Of a DNA stretch of 64,000 bases, positions 31,394 through 43,282 are shown one piece after another (the stretch's first letter is position 1; each line of letters starts with the position of its first letter). This DNA comes from Salvia splendens. Lineage: Eukaryota > Streptophyta > Magnoliopsida > Lamiales > Lamiaceae. The stretch spans positions 10,046,501 to 10,110,500 of the forward strand of contig NC_056034.1 of the NCBI RefSeq assembly GCF_004379255.2, given 5' to 3'. Made by a program: the position numbers and the translations under genes. The notes beneath the pieces were generated by a model. It was not told where the DNA came from and did no database searches. It worked only from the letters and a program-made list of their open reading frames with translations.

Positions 31394-31560
31394 GTAAAGG
31401 ATGTTATGTATGGGCGAGCTACTCTTGTTGCTTGTTGTTTCTTTCTATTCCCTTTTGTGTTAGTTCACCATTGAAATTTTCCTATGTTTGTATTGGTTTC
31501 GTTTTAGTAATGCTATGGACACTTTAGGTTATTGTGGTGTTCATTTTGCAAACACCGTGT

Positions 31561-31663
31561 GAATTTCAAGTCATTCCTAGAACGTGCTAATTTCAAGTCA
31601 TTCCTAGAACGTGCTAATTTCAAGTCATCCCTCGACGTACTAATTTCAAGTCATTTTTCTGAT
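31561..31663. repeat. Tandem repeat, about 28-bp unit, four copies
   Basis: The unit 'aatttcaagtcattcctaga' plus 'acgtgct' is repeated, with decay in the third and fourth copies. No gene context was recognised. Confidence 0.85.
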
Positions 31664-32392
31664 TTCAACTTTTTTTTTGTAATACTACACAATAAAAAAA
31701 ATCTATAAAAATACAACCAACACATATAATATGATGGATCAATATTATGACACACTACCGTGCAAATTTTAAGTAATTATGAGATTATTTTTCTATTTTG
31801 GCATTTTTGTCGCAAGTGTTTTATACAAATTCGATGTATACAAATTGTACATGTTGACTATATAGATTCTTTATAATGTTTATATTGATTTTCACAAGTA
31901 CATATAGAGATTACGGATTAATATAGGTCTTGTTTTTTGTTATTTTCATATAAAAAATAATTACTTATGAATATATGCAATCGATATTTCATTAGAATCT
32001 TTATAGAATTACATTTAATTTGATGTATACTTACATGTAGCATATTGTTAGAGCATCCACAATGGCGCCTAGCTCACCGCCTAGCCGAGCGCCGGCGCTA
32101 GGCGGTCGCTAAGCGAATCATTGGAGGATAGAAAACCGCCGAGCGGTTTTCCGGAAATCAATTTTGCCTAGCGCTAGGCGGTCAAAAACCGCTGGGCTAT
32201 GCGCTGGGCGATCCGCTCTGCTCCATTGCAGCGCCCGGATCGCCCAGCGCATAGCCCAGCGGATTTTTTATTTTTTATTTTTAATTTTCGAAACACTATA
32301 TATACGCGATTTGCACTTCATTTTCATTCGCACCACTTGTATTAACGAGTACTCTCTCTATATTAATTTCTGTACAACATCAACACCGAGAA

Positions 32393-33743
32393 ATGGATCT
32401 GAACAACGAGCCTAGTTCAGGGACGAGCGGTTCTCAAACTCCCCCAATCCCCGTTGGAGGCGGATGGAATCAGATGCCCGGGTACTACAACATGTACCCG
32501 TGGCAGAAGATGCTACCCGGGATGCCGACCGGAGGGAGTCCGCCAGGGGGGTTCCCGGCGATGCGGGGTTGGGCACCCAATATGCAGATGATGCCGGGGT
32601 GGGCACCCAATATGCAGATGATACCCGGGGGAGGTTCGGCGACGCAGGGGACGCCGGGGGGCGTACCGGCGACGCAGGTGACGCGGGGGGACGTCTATCG
32701 CCCCAGTTTTGATTTTTTGACTGCTTCATCGCACACATCGACCCCAACGGATGCGCAGTTCACGCCGAACGGTTTTGATGATTTTGCGTTGTCGGATTTG
32801 GGGTTTGATAGTCTCGGAGTTCCGGAAACTCCCGTTCAAACGGGGGAGCAGTGCAGGGTAGTGGCGCCCTAAAGAAGAAGGGCAAGGGAAAGAAGGTCGG
32901 GGAGTCGTCGCAGCCGGGTGGGGATGACCCCACGGTACGGAGAAGGTGGACGGACGAGGAGAATGTTGCGCTGTCAAAGGCGTGGGTGAGTGTTTGCGAC
33001 GATCCTCTTGTTTCTAATAACCAGAGGATCGTCAACGTGTGGGGCAAGGTAGCAGCAGCCTACCAGCTATTTTGCCCGGAGGGGAGGCCACACAACGGGT
33101 GAGTGCTGCCGTCTCCCGATTTTTGGGTTTGTACGCCAACGCCCTCCGCATGCAGAGTAGTGGCCAAACGGAGGACGACTGCAGGAGGATAGCGGAGAAA
33201 GCCTTCCCCCAGCCCGGGTTGTATAAGGACTTCACCTACTGGAACTGCTATCTTGTGCTGAACGACTCCGAGAAATTCCGAGTAGGTGTCGACGCTGGCT
33301 GGCCGAAGAAGCAACGATTGAACTATACCGGGGATTACAGCGGCAGCAGCGGTGGTTCCCACGACCTCCCCGAGAAGGACCAGGTGCTCCCCAACCCTCG
33401 TTCGTTCGGCCGCCGACCTCGCCCCGCTGGGCAAAAGCGGGCGCAACGGGAGGCGAGGGGGGTCGCCGGGGGTTCCCAGGAGGTCCAGTCGGCATCCCCC
33501 TTTGACAGCAAGTCTACAGAGGATCTCAAGTACTTCGCGCGTCAACAAACACGCCAGATGATGGTGAAGACGTTAGCCGAATGGCGAGCGGCGACAGACC
33601 CCCAGGAGAAGAGATTTCTCTTCACATTGCTCGAGAGCATGAATGACGATCTGCGTGGAGGCGGCAGCGGCGGAGGCGGCGGTGACAGTGGCGACGGAGG
33701 CGGCGGTGGCGGTGGCGACGGAGGCGAGGGAGGCGGCGAGTGA
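32393..33743 (+). pseudogene. Harbinger ORF1-like SANT protein, two lesions
   Basis: Nearly identical to the H4 ORF from MDLNNEPSSG onward. One G is missing in the G-run near 32842 (five instead of six), which ends the first frame at 32870-32872. About 38 bp present in H4 (around 26820-26858) is deleted near 33100. The H4 frameshift is not present here. The SANT domain, the YKDFTYWNCYL block and the Gly-rich tail are otherwise preserved. Confidence 0.87.
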
Positions 33744-34548
33744 TTTTTTTTAAGTAATGTACTTTTTCGATTTTGAATGTAATTTTTTTTTATTAATGTA
33801 CTTTTTAAAAATTTTTGTACTTTTTTTAATTTATTGTACTTTTTTTAAAAATTAAAATAGTATTATTAATGTTTCCCGTATATGTCTCGTAAATTAAATT
33901 CCGTATATTGTGTTATTAGTGATGTGACTGGGCTATTTATGATATGACTAGGCTATGGCTGGACTATTTCTGATGTGGCAGGAGGATTTTTAGTATTGAT
34001 GATGTGGCAGGAGGAGTTTGTGACTAGGCTATGACTAGGGGTGGGTCGGTACGGTATACCGTACCGACCGTGCCATACCGCATACCATACCGGAAATTAC
34101 GGTATGACAAAATTTCATACCGATACCATACCGAATTTTCGGTATACCGGAATTCCGGTATACCGAAAATTCGGTATGATAATTTTTTATACCGTTACCA
34201 TACCGTTATTGCGGTATACCGTACTGTGTTTCGGTATACCGTTAAAAACGGTATACCGAAACACGGTACGGTATACCGTAATAACGGTATGGTAACGGTA
34301 ACGGTATACCGGAAATAATTACTAATATAATAAAATTAATTTTTAGATAATCTTATTATTATCATTATCATTATTATTATTATTAATTCTTTTTATAATA
34401 ATGTATAACCTGGGTATAATATTCATAAAATTACTATGCAATGAAAAAATAAAACAAGAGCTACACTATATAATTATTAATATACTTAGTTTAATCTATA
34501 CGTATATAATCTTTCATATTGTTATTTTAATTTATTGTTTCAACTAAC

Positions 34549-34786
34549 AAAACTGAAGTTATTATTACACTTTTATTTGTCTAGATTATTTTTGCATATA
34601 TATTGTATATATTTGAGAAAACCAATAATTTGCGTGTGAGATGATCGAAAATAATTGCAAAATATGATTACAAATTAAAATATACAAGTATTAAATATTT
34701 TTATACTACTCCTATACATGGAATGTACATAAACTATTCATATAATTTAATTGTGTGTGGTTATATAGATTGTTCCAATAGTTTAT
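34549..34786. repeat. Direct repeat inside the hAT element, copy 1
   Basis: Matches 35020-35257 almost base for base, starting at 'aaaactgaagtta' and ending at 'ttccaatagttta'. The copies are about 471 bp apart. Confidence 0.88.
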
Positions 34787-35019
34787 ACATCTAATTGGAA
34801 TTAGGGATATATGTATTTCCATTTGTCACAATTTTATTGATATGGCATACCAAGTAGGATTGTCAAGTTGGTATTCCTTGACCATGGATTTTTTTGTCAA
34901 GATAAAGATATGTGGATCAAATATTTAGGGATAATTAAATTTTTTTATGTCGATCTACTTCAATATAAATCCAAATTGAAATTTAAATAGGACCTTTTAT
35001 TTCATTATAATTAGCTAAA

Positions 35020-35257
35020 CAAAACTGAAGTTATTCTTAAACTTTTATTGTCTAGATTATTTTTGCATATATATTGTATATATTTGAGAAAACCAATAAT
35101 TTGCATGTGAGATGATCGAAAATAATTGCAAAATATGATTACAAATTAAAATATACAAGTATTAAATATTTTTATACTACTCCTATACATGGAATGTACA
35201 TAAACTATTCATATAATTTAATTGTGTGTGGTTATATAGATTGTTCCAATAGTTTAT
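35020..35257. repeat. Direct repeat inside the hAT element, copy 2
   Basis: Second copy of 34549-34786. The two copies differ by only a few bases, suggesting a fairly recent internal duplication. Confidence 0.88.
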
Positions 35258-35665
35258 TCATCCTTCAATTTAAGTAGTACTAGTATATAAAATACGATAA
35301 CATACAATGAATTAAACACTAATTAAACGATTTGATTCATTTTCAGCTGCACATATTTTTAATTGAAATTTTATGAAATGGGACGAAGAATAAAACAATT
35401 TTTAATTACTTTGTATATTTGGAATATGACATTACACAAAGAATCATATACTAAATGGTGTGAGTTAATACAAATTCTTTCAAATGTGCTTTGTTGAAAC
35501 ATATTCTCGAATCCCGATATCGTATTTCCAATCTTCTTTCGGTGTTATGTGTTATTGTGTTTATTATATTTAATAGGATGAGTTGATAAAAAAATAATTG
35601 TGAATTTGTTTGAATAAATTATCATTTGAATGTTTAATTTTATTGTATTAATCAATGTATTAATT

Positions 35666-35672
35666 TTTTTAA

Positions 35673-35737
<65 letters not shown>

Positions 35738-35800
35738 GTAATATATATATATATATATATTACAACATATTTAATATTAATATATATATATAATAATCTA
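35666..35800. repeat. (TA)n microsatellite tracts in the hAT core
   Basis: Three TA-repeat runs lie just before the right-hand GGTATACCG array. ORF-like readings through them are low-complexity artefacts. Confidence 0.9.
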
Positions 35801-36165
35801 TCGGTATACCGGTATACCGCGGTATACCGAATATTCGGTATATACCGCAGATTCGGTATACCGCGGTATACCGGTATACCGAATATTCGGTATATACCGC
35901 AGATTCGGTATACCGCGGTATACCGGTATACCGTGGATTCGGTATACCGCGGTATACCGCGGTATAGCAAACTTGATACCGTTACCGTACCGAAACACTA
36001 CGGTACGGTATCATACCGTACCGGAAACTGCGGTATACCGAAAAATCGGTATTTTCGGTATTTTTCCGGTACGGTAAGTCCGGTATTTCGGTATTTCGGT
36101 ATAATTTCCCACCCCTAGCTATGACTGAGCTATTGCTGGGCTATAACCACCGTGGATGCTCTCAG

Positions 36166-36826
36166 GATATATACAGTCTAGATTTAGGCGCTGTTAACAT
36201 GAGTAATACAATTAAGTTTCATATTGACTGTATTGGAAAACAAAACAATATCTCGGAAAATCGCAATTCTTACCAACTTAATTTGGTTTATTGGACTGTA
36301 TTGTTCTGCGTAAATTTGTAAAACTTATAAGAAATTGTTACATACAAAAATTTAAAGTCAACCCTAAATTTCAAAAATTCCTAGTATTTAAAAATTTAAT
36401 CGGCAACAATCATCCAAAATTCTGCTATTACCTTTCACATAAGCTTGGAAAGATTGATGTGACATTGTCATGGCCCTGTATTATTGGTGATAACTTTTCC
36501 TAAATAAGCAAAAAAAAGGTGTACGTACAAGTTAAACAAAAAAACAAATTACTTATTTACTCTCTTCTTTTACATATAAAAAAATTTAGAATTTGTCCAA
36601 ATATATAGCTCTTATATTTCAGAGACGCGGAAATTTATTTTGATAAGGGTGGTATAGTTTCAATTTTGATTTCGGTTATACTTTGTTGTAATAATAGAGG
36701 TGTTTGCATAATTATTTATTCAAAATATTTAAAATTAATTAGGCGATATTAGAGTCCTTTGTTAGTCAGGGAAGACAAAAACATGTTTGGAAATTCAAAA
36801 CAGTCTTCAAAGATTAAGATTTGAAT
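36166..36826. other. Spacer before the first Copia element, no gene
   Basis: AT-rich DNA without a recognised exon. It is the left flank of the Copia insertion and ends in the target site CATGG. Confidence 0.5.
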
Positions 36827-36831
36827 CATGG

Positions 36832-37143
36832 TGTGAGTAGTTAATTGCTTAGTTGCAATTGACGAATGAGTTAGAGAAAGAGGAAGCTGCAGTCAGCTCA
36901 ATTAAGCTGAAGACTCAGCAGCCGTCCGATTTGTGAGATGAAGAAGATTAAATCCTAGCCGTAGGATTAGATTTTGTTAGTAGCCGTTAGTTGTTGCAAC
37001 GGTAGTTTAAAAGGCTGAAAGAGAGTTTGTTTTCTTTAGTTGTTCATCTTTGCAATCAAATAAATTTCTTCTTCAAGATTCAATACTCTCAGAAATTTGC
37101 GCAAGATCTTAATCTCCAGTGCTATCTTCGTTTAATTTCAACA
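36832..37143 (+). repeat. Copia 1 5' LTR
   Basis: 312 bp, TG...CA ends. Preceded by CATGG and followed by the putative primer-binding site starting within 'agtggcgcc'. Confidence 0.93.
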
Positions 37144-37278
37144 AGTGGCGCCGTCTGTGGGAAGGCGGAGAGGCGTTGAGAAGGAGAGCTCCAGTGGTGA
37201 ATCGATTGAGGCCTAAAATCGATTTCAAAGGCTTCGCGATTCGAAGCAGAAAAGTTTACCGGAAAAAATGATTTCGGG

Positions 37279-40200
37279 TTGTGGAGGATGAAGATCAAGG
37301 CGTTGCTAATCCAGCAAGGGTTGGCGGATGCACTCAACAAAGATGATCCTGCGCTGATTCTCGATGAGAAAGCAAAACAGAAGCGAGCGGAGGTTCTTGC
37401 TAAAGCGCATAGCGTGGTGGTGTTGTCTCTCGGGGGCAAGGTCTTGCGAGAGGTTTCAAAAGAGACTACGGCGACCGGAATTCTTGAGAAGTGCGAGGAG
37501 TTGTATATGACTAAATCGCTTGATAATCGACTCTTTATTAAACAGCGACTGTATTCATATCGATTTAGTGAGGAGAAGAATATTTTGGAGCAATTGGAAG
37601 ATTTCGGAAAGGCAGTCGACGATCTTGAGAACATCGATGTCACCATCGGGGATGAGGATAAGGCAATACTCCTGTTGAATGCCCTGCCCAAAGCATACGA
37701 CCAGATGAGGGATGCGATTCTGTTTGGAAGGGAGGGGACTGTGACTTTGTTGCAGGTTCAGTCGGCCCTCAGATCAAATGAATTGCAGAGAAATGGGGAC
37801 AAGGGAAGTGAAGTTGTCCCTGAAAGCTTGAATATTAAAAGGTTCAAGGGAAAAAAAGGGTTCAAGAAGGAGAAGGAGGCCCAGAAATTCGGTGGAAGCG
37901 GCCAGAAAGAAACGCGCTCTTGCCATTGGTGCAAGAAGCCGGTGCATCTCAAGAAGGATTGCTTCGCTTGGAAGTGGAAGCAAGCCCAAGAAGGCGACAA
38001 CCCCAAGCCCAGTTCAGATTGTGTTGAGGAGCAAGAAACCACTCATGCCTTGAATGTGATGGAATGGCCGGGCGTAGGATCATGGATTCTTGATTCCGGA
38101 TGTAGTTTTCACATGTGTCCTAGTGTTGAGTTATTTGATGAGATTTCAGGGGCACAAGGGACTGTGGTGCTAGGCAACAATCAAGCATGTCAGGTTAAAG
38201 GAATTGGAAGTGTTCGATTCAAGCTTGAGGATAACTCCACTATGATCTTAAGTGATGTCAGATACATACCTGAAGTAAAACGGAATCTGATTTCATTGGA
38301 GTCTCTTGAAAAGAAGGGCTGCTCCTTTTGCTCTATTGATGGGGTGATGGAGGTCAGAAGGAAATGAAGTTTGGTGTTTAGGGACAGAGGAATGGCAGCT
38401 TGTACTACCTATGTGGATCTGCTTTCAGAGCTGTTGCTCAGGCAAATACATCCAAGTCAGAATCTGTGGAGCTTTGGCATTTGAGGCTTGGCATCCAGCT
38501 GATGGGAGCATTAAAGAACTGATAAAGATGGATGTGATTCAAGGATCTGAAGAAAGGTCCAGCAAGCCATGTAAAGAATGCATCCCGGGCAAAGCCAAGA
38601 AGCTTCCATATCAGAAAGGTAAACACACCTCAACTGCCCCACTTGATTATGTGCATAGTGATTTGTGGGGGCCTTCTCCTGTGTCATCCGTTGGGGGGGA
38701 AGATATTACATGACGGTGATAGATGACTACTCTAGAAAGATGTGGGTTTACATACTAAAGGAGAAGTCAGAGGCTTTCTCCAAGTTTAAGGAATGGTGTC
38801 TAACTGTGGAGAAAGAAAAAGGTTGTGTAGTCAAGTGCTTAAGGACTGACAATGGCTTGGAGTTCCTATCTAAAGAGTTTGAGAGCTTTTGTCAGTCTAG
38901 GGGCATTAAGAGACATAGAACTGTCCCCTTGAATCCCCAGCATAATGGAGTAGCAGAACGGGCTAATAGAACTATTATGGAAAGGGTGATGTGTATGTTG
39001 TTCACCTCTGGTATGGAGAAAAGGTTTTGGGCAGAGGCTGTGTCTACTGCTGTCAAATTGCTAAATAAATGTCCTTCCTCTAGCATTAATAGTGACACTC
39101 CGGACTTGAGATGGTAAGAGAGTTATGGAGACTATTCACACCTCAAGATATTTGGGTGCAAAGCATATGCTTATATGAAGCAGACCAAGCTAGATGCAAG
39201 AGCTTTAAGATGTGTGATGTTGGGTAATCAACCTGGGGTAAAGGGCTATAGACTCTGGTGCTTGGAGCCTAGAATGCAGAAGGTGATTGTGAGCAGAGAT
39301 GTTGTGTTCACTGAAACTGAACTGCCCTTTAAAAGAGCAGAAAGACCATCTGAAAATGCTGTAAGTTCTGGATCAGGTGCTGGTATTGAGGTTGGAGGAA
39401 TGGTTGATTCCTCAGAATCTGAGGGCTCTGATGAGGATACTCCAATAGCTGTAGCTGGAGAAACTGACCTGAGAGATTATCAACTAGCAAGAGACAGAAC
39501 TAGAAGGGAGAATGTGAGGCCACCCAACAGATATTCAGATTCAGAAATATTGTACTTTGCTCGGTGTGTGGCAGAAGAAATAGACTTTGCAGAGCCTGGT
39601 TCTTATAAAGAGGCCATGAATTGCAAGGAAAGAGACAGATGGTTGAAGGCTATGATTGAGGAGATTGATTCTCTCATCAAGAATGGGACCTGGATCCTAG
39701 TAGATAAGGTGGAGGGCAGGAAGTCAGTCAACTGCAAATGGCTCTTCAAGAAAAAAAATTGAGTCTGCTGATAATGAACAAATAAGGTTCAAAGCTAGGT
39801 TGGTAGCCAGAGGATTCACACAGGAATATGGGGTTGACTACAATGAAGTGTTCTCACCCGTAGTCAAGCACACTTCTATTAGGATTCTCTTAGCTGTGGT
39901 AGCAAGAATGAATTGGGAACTTGAGCATTTGGATGTAAGAATGGCATTCTTGCATGGAGACTTGGAGGAGACTATTTACATGTCTCAGCCTGAGGGGTTC
40001 ATCAAGCCAGGAATGGAAGATAAGATGTGTCTACTCAAGAAGAGTATATATGGCCTCAAGCAGGCCAGTAGGCAATGGCATAAGAAGTTCGATGACCATG
40101 TGCTCAAGAATGGATTTGTGAGGTCCAAGTATGATGAGTGCGTGTACATAAAGAAGATGAAAGGTGTTGTTGTTGCTTATCTACTGCTATACGTGGACGA

Positions 40201-41187
40201 TATGTTAGTGGCAGGAGCCTCTCAGCAAGAAGTGCAGAAAGTAAAAGATGACCTGGGATCTGCATTTGACATGAAGGACTTAGGTGGAGCTAAGCGGATC
40301 TTGGGTATGAACATAGTCAGAAATAGAGAAAGAGGAGAGTTATGCCTGAATCAGGTTGACTATGTCTCCAGAATCATCAAAAGGTTCAGGATGGAAGATA
40401 CTAAAGCAACAATCACTCCATTGGCTCAGCACTTCAGGCTATCAATGGAGCAAGCGCCAAAGACTGAGAAGGAAAGGCTGGAAATGCAAGCTATTCCGTA
40501 TGCAAACATTGTGGAGAGTGTGATGTATGCAATGATTGGGACCAGACCAGATGTGGCCCAAGCAATCAGCTGCACAAGTAGATTCATGAGCAATCATGGA
40601 AAGGAGCATTGGCGGCTCTAAGATGGATACTCAGATATCTCAAGGGAGCTGGAGATGTTGGGATTCTATTCAAAGCCAATGTTGAAGCTGAGACTGATGT
40701 GCAGATGGGATTTTGCGACAGTGATTTTGCAGGGAATGTTGATACAAGAAGATCTCAGTCTGGGTATATATTTACCATGTATGGTGCAGCCATTAGTTGG
40801 AAGTCGACCTTGCAAGATGTGGTGGCATTATCTACAACTGAAGCCGAGTACATTGCCCTCACATCTGCTGTTAAAGAAAGTTTTTGGTTAAGAGGGGTGG
40901 CTGCAGACTTTGGGGTGAAGCAGCGAGCCATTCCTATAGGGTGTGACAACAATGGTGCACTAAGTTTGGCGAAGCACCAAGTGTTTCATGAACGTAGCAA
41001 GCACATAGACGTGCGGCTACATTTTGTGAGGGAAGAGGTGGAGAAAGGTAGGGTCAGGCTGTTCAAAGTTGATACTGCAGAGAACCCTGCAGATATGCTG
41101 ACAAAGCCGTTGGCAAAGGAGAAATTTGAGCTTTGTTTGAAGTTGGTTGGTATGCAGAGGCGACAACAATTTTCAGCTAAGCAATGA
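37279..41187 (+). pseudogene. Copia 1 gag-pol, multiple frameshifts and stops
   Basis: Gag (37279-38050) ends with a CCHC zinc knuckle (CHWCKK..H....C). Protease has WILDSG. Integrase has the HSDLWGP/VIDDYSR, RTDNG and NGVAERANRT motifs. RT has YVDDML and RNase H has TEAEYIA. Breaks: TGA at 38365-38367, a lost base near 38490, an extra G in the G-run near 38695, TAA at 39115-39117, an extra A in the A-run near 39755, and a lost base near 40612. The gag frame also extends upstream of 37279 with no ATG. It cannot make a full polyprotein. Confidence 0.92.
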
Positions 41188-41379
41188 AGGTGGAGATTTG
41201 TGAGTAGTTAATTGCTTAGTTGCAATTGACGAATGAGTTAGAGAAAGAGGAAGCTGCAGTCAGCTCAATTAAGCTGAAGACTCAGCAGCCGTCCGATTTG
41301 TGAGATGAAGAAGATTAAATCCTAGCCGTAGGATTAGATTTTGTTAGTGGCCGTTAGTTGTTGCTACGGTAGTTTAAAA

Positions 41380-42712
41380 CAGAGGCGGACATAAGAAGAG
41401 CCATGGGGGGCCCATGGAACCCCCAATATTTTTTAAAAATTCCAAGGGTATTTTAGTAATTTCACATTTACATTAAATTAAATATTATTTTATATTAAAT
41501 TATAGTTAAACCTAGATAATTAACCTTCTCGGCCAATATTCACTCCCGGCGCCGCTACCAATCTTCCATCTTTTTCCAATAACCAATACATAAATTTTCT
41601 CCATCTCTAGAATTAACGGCACTACGGCAATTCCGTATTTTGATGTTCACTTCCAGTTTCCATTGTTGTCTTGTTGAATAGCTGAGTTGTTGTTGGTTTG
41701 GCAGTTCAGAAAACAAGTGAGAGAAAAATTGTTTTGCATTCTTAAAATTGGGTGTTTGTGGCTTTGAGCTTTATATTGTATTTGTATATATCTTCTAGTT
41801 CTAGATATAGAATAACATTTAATTTTGTTTGTTTGTGATTGTCATATTGAACTTTTTATTTAATTATGTACTGTTTCATTTTCATTGAGTTAGTAGTGAT
41901 GTAGTGGTCCCCCATTTAATTTTGTGGTATATTTTCATTTAACAAAAGAGGTATGTTATGCTTATATTTTAATATTGGAGTTCCCCTATGTATAATTCTG
42001 TTCGAGAAAGTTTGTAATATAATGCATTTCCTTATTTTTGTTTTGATTTGTAAATGGCAGCCTTTCATTTGGTTATGTGATTTTTTTTACAATGTGCATT
42101 TATTAACTGTGCATTTTATTATATGTAGGGTGATGCATCATTTTTTCAAGAAAGTTTCTCCTGTTACCGCGGTTTTATCTCCGTCAGAGAATGAACCTCC
42201 ACTTCTCCAACCACAAGAGTTACCTAATGAAGACAGAAATAAAGTTGATCTAGAGGATGGATCCGCATTTCTCCAACCTCAAGAGTTACCGAGTGAAGAC
42301 AAAGATAAAGTCGATTTAGAGAAGCTTCCAAGTGATCCCGGGGAACGACCTGACATAATGAATTATCCACCAAACTCAATAGAAGACATTCGTAGAGCTT
42401 ATTTACTAAGAGGTCCAGGTCAACCACGCAAGCATAATTTCCTTTATACAAGCAATGGAAATCGAAAACGTAAATTTGTCTCACATTGAAAAGGATGTCT
42501 TAGTTCCTTGCATTGAAAAGGATGTCTTAGTTCATGTTACTAATGAAACTATTATGCAGCGATTCCAAAATATGAAGAATAGAAGAGAAATGTTATGATA
42601 TGTTTGTTTTTTCCTTTAATATTTAAACATTAATATTTAATTTTATATTTTTCTAATTTTATTATAAATTATTTTTGGACCCTCCATCGTTAAAATCCTG
42701 CGTCCGCCACTG
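41380..42712 (+). mobile_element. hAT element of the TTF-zinc-finger type, non-autonomous
   Basis: Ends CAGAGGCGGAC and GTCCGCCACTG, flanked by the 8-bp duplication GTTTAAAA. 1333 bp. It keeps only the N-terminal part of a transposase ORF. It must be younger than the Copia element it sits in. Confidence 0.9.
42133..42489 (+). pseudogene. hAT (ZMYM1/TTF-type) transposase N-terminal fragment
   Basis: An acceptor-like 'atatgtag' leads to ATG 42133: MHHFFKKVSP, a duplicated LQPQELP.ED..KVDLE unit, then LPSDPGERPDI and RRAYLLRGPGQPRKHNF. The last two are characteristic of the start of TTF-zinc-finger hAT transposases. It stops at 42487-42489 before the zinc finger and the catalytic DDE/hAT dimerisation regions. 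Confidence 0.78.
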
Positions 42713-42856
42713 GTTTAAAAGGCTGAAAGGGAGTTTGTTTTCTTTAGTTGTTCATCTTTGCAATCAAATAAATTTCTTCTTCAAGATTCAATACTCTCAG
42801 AAATTCGCGCAAGATCTTAATCTGCAGTGCTATCTCCGTTTAATTTCAACACATGG

Positions 42857-43260
42857 TTTTCGTTTTAGTGATAAAGCTTTCCCAGCAGTTTAGGTTCTTT
42901 GCTTTGTTCATATAACCTACTCCATTCACCTCTGTTACGGTTGGTACCAAATTATTATTCGATGCGTGAATTTAATTTTAAAAAATAAATTATAGTATAT
43001 ATTTTTTAAGAAAAATAAATTCAACAATAAAGAATTAATAAGTAGATAAAATTTGCCGTTGACAAATGTATGTGGGACCGGCCAAATATACAATGTGAGT
43101 TAATGAATTTGATTACTACTACTACTATTACTACCTTGACGTGCATGCTTATAAAGAGAGAGTAATATAAAAGGGAAACGAAAATAAATTTGATTGGCAT
43201 TAAAACGAATTAATGACAATGAAATTTTGGGAAATTACAATTGACTAAATCCCATTTTTA
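42857..43260 (+). repeat. Ribonuclease upstream segment, copy B
   Basis: Collinear with 1250-1800 (see that entry) and directly upstream of ribonuclease exon 2. The TATA box and exon 1 found in copy A are missing here, so a deletion removed them. Confidence 0.6.
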
Positions 43261-43282
43261 CCCTAAACCAGAGTGTATTCAG

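Larger units (their letters stand above)
34036..36117. mobile_element. hAT-type element with GGTATACCG palindrome arrays
   Basis: Terminal repeats TAGGGGTGGG and CCCACCCCTA are flanked by a perfect 8-bp duplication GCTATGAC (34028-34035, 36118-36125), the hAT pattern. The first about 270 bp and last about 310 bp are almost entirely built from CGGTATACCG and CGGTATACCGTA-type units in both orientations. The core is AT-rich with no transposase ORF, a 238-bp direct repeat and (TA)n tracts. It is non-autonomous. Confidence 0.9.
32051..36161 (+). mobile_element. PIF/Harbinger-type element H7, ORF1 only, interrupted by a hAT element
   Basis: The left end is GAGCATCCACAATGGCG after TTA (32048-32050). 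The right end is complement GAGCATCCACGGTGG at 36161, followed by TCA, a one-base change from TTA. The head, leader and trailer are those of H4. The trailer is split at 34036 by a 2.1-kb hAT insertion. Without the insert the element is about 2.0 kb. Confidence 0.86.
36832..42851 (+). mobile_element. Ty1/Copia retrotransposon 1, decayed, with nested hAT element
   Basis: The two LTRs (312 bp each once the hAT insert is removed) begin TGTGAGTAG and end TTTCAACA. The element is flanked by a 5-bp duplication CATGG (36827-36831, 42852-42856). Domain order is gag, protease, integrase, RT and RNase H, i.e. Copia. After the 5' LTR comes 'agtggcgccgtctgtggg', a probable primer-binding region. 'gaaggtggagatt' before the 3' LTR is the polypurine tract. 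The LTRs differ at about six positions by my count. Confidence 0.93.
41199..42851 (+). repeat. Copia 1 3' LTR, split by a hAT insertion
   Basis: Starts TGTGAGTAG at 41199 and is interrupted after GTTTAAAA (41372-41379) by a 1333-bp element. It resumes at 42713 with the duplicated GTTTAAAA and ends at 42851. Without the insert it is 312 bp, like the 5' LTR. Confidence 0.92.

Noticed and set aside
35545..36118. ORFs of Tyr/Ile and Tyr/Arg/Gly repeats
   Set aside because: Translations of (TA)n and of GGTATACCG arrays in the hAT element.
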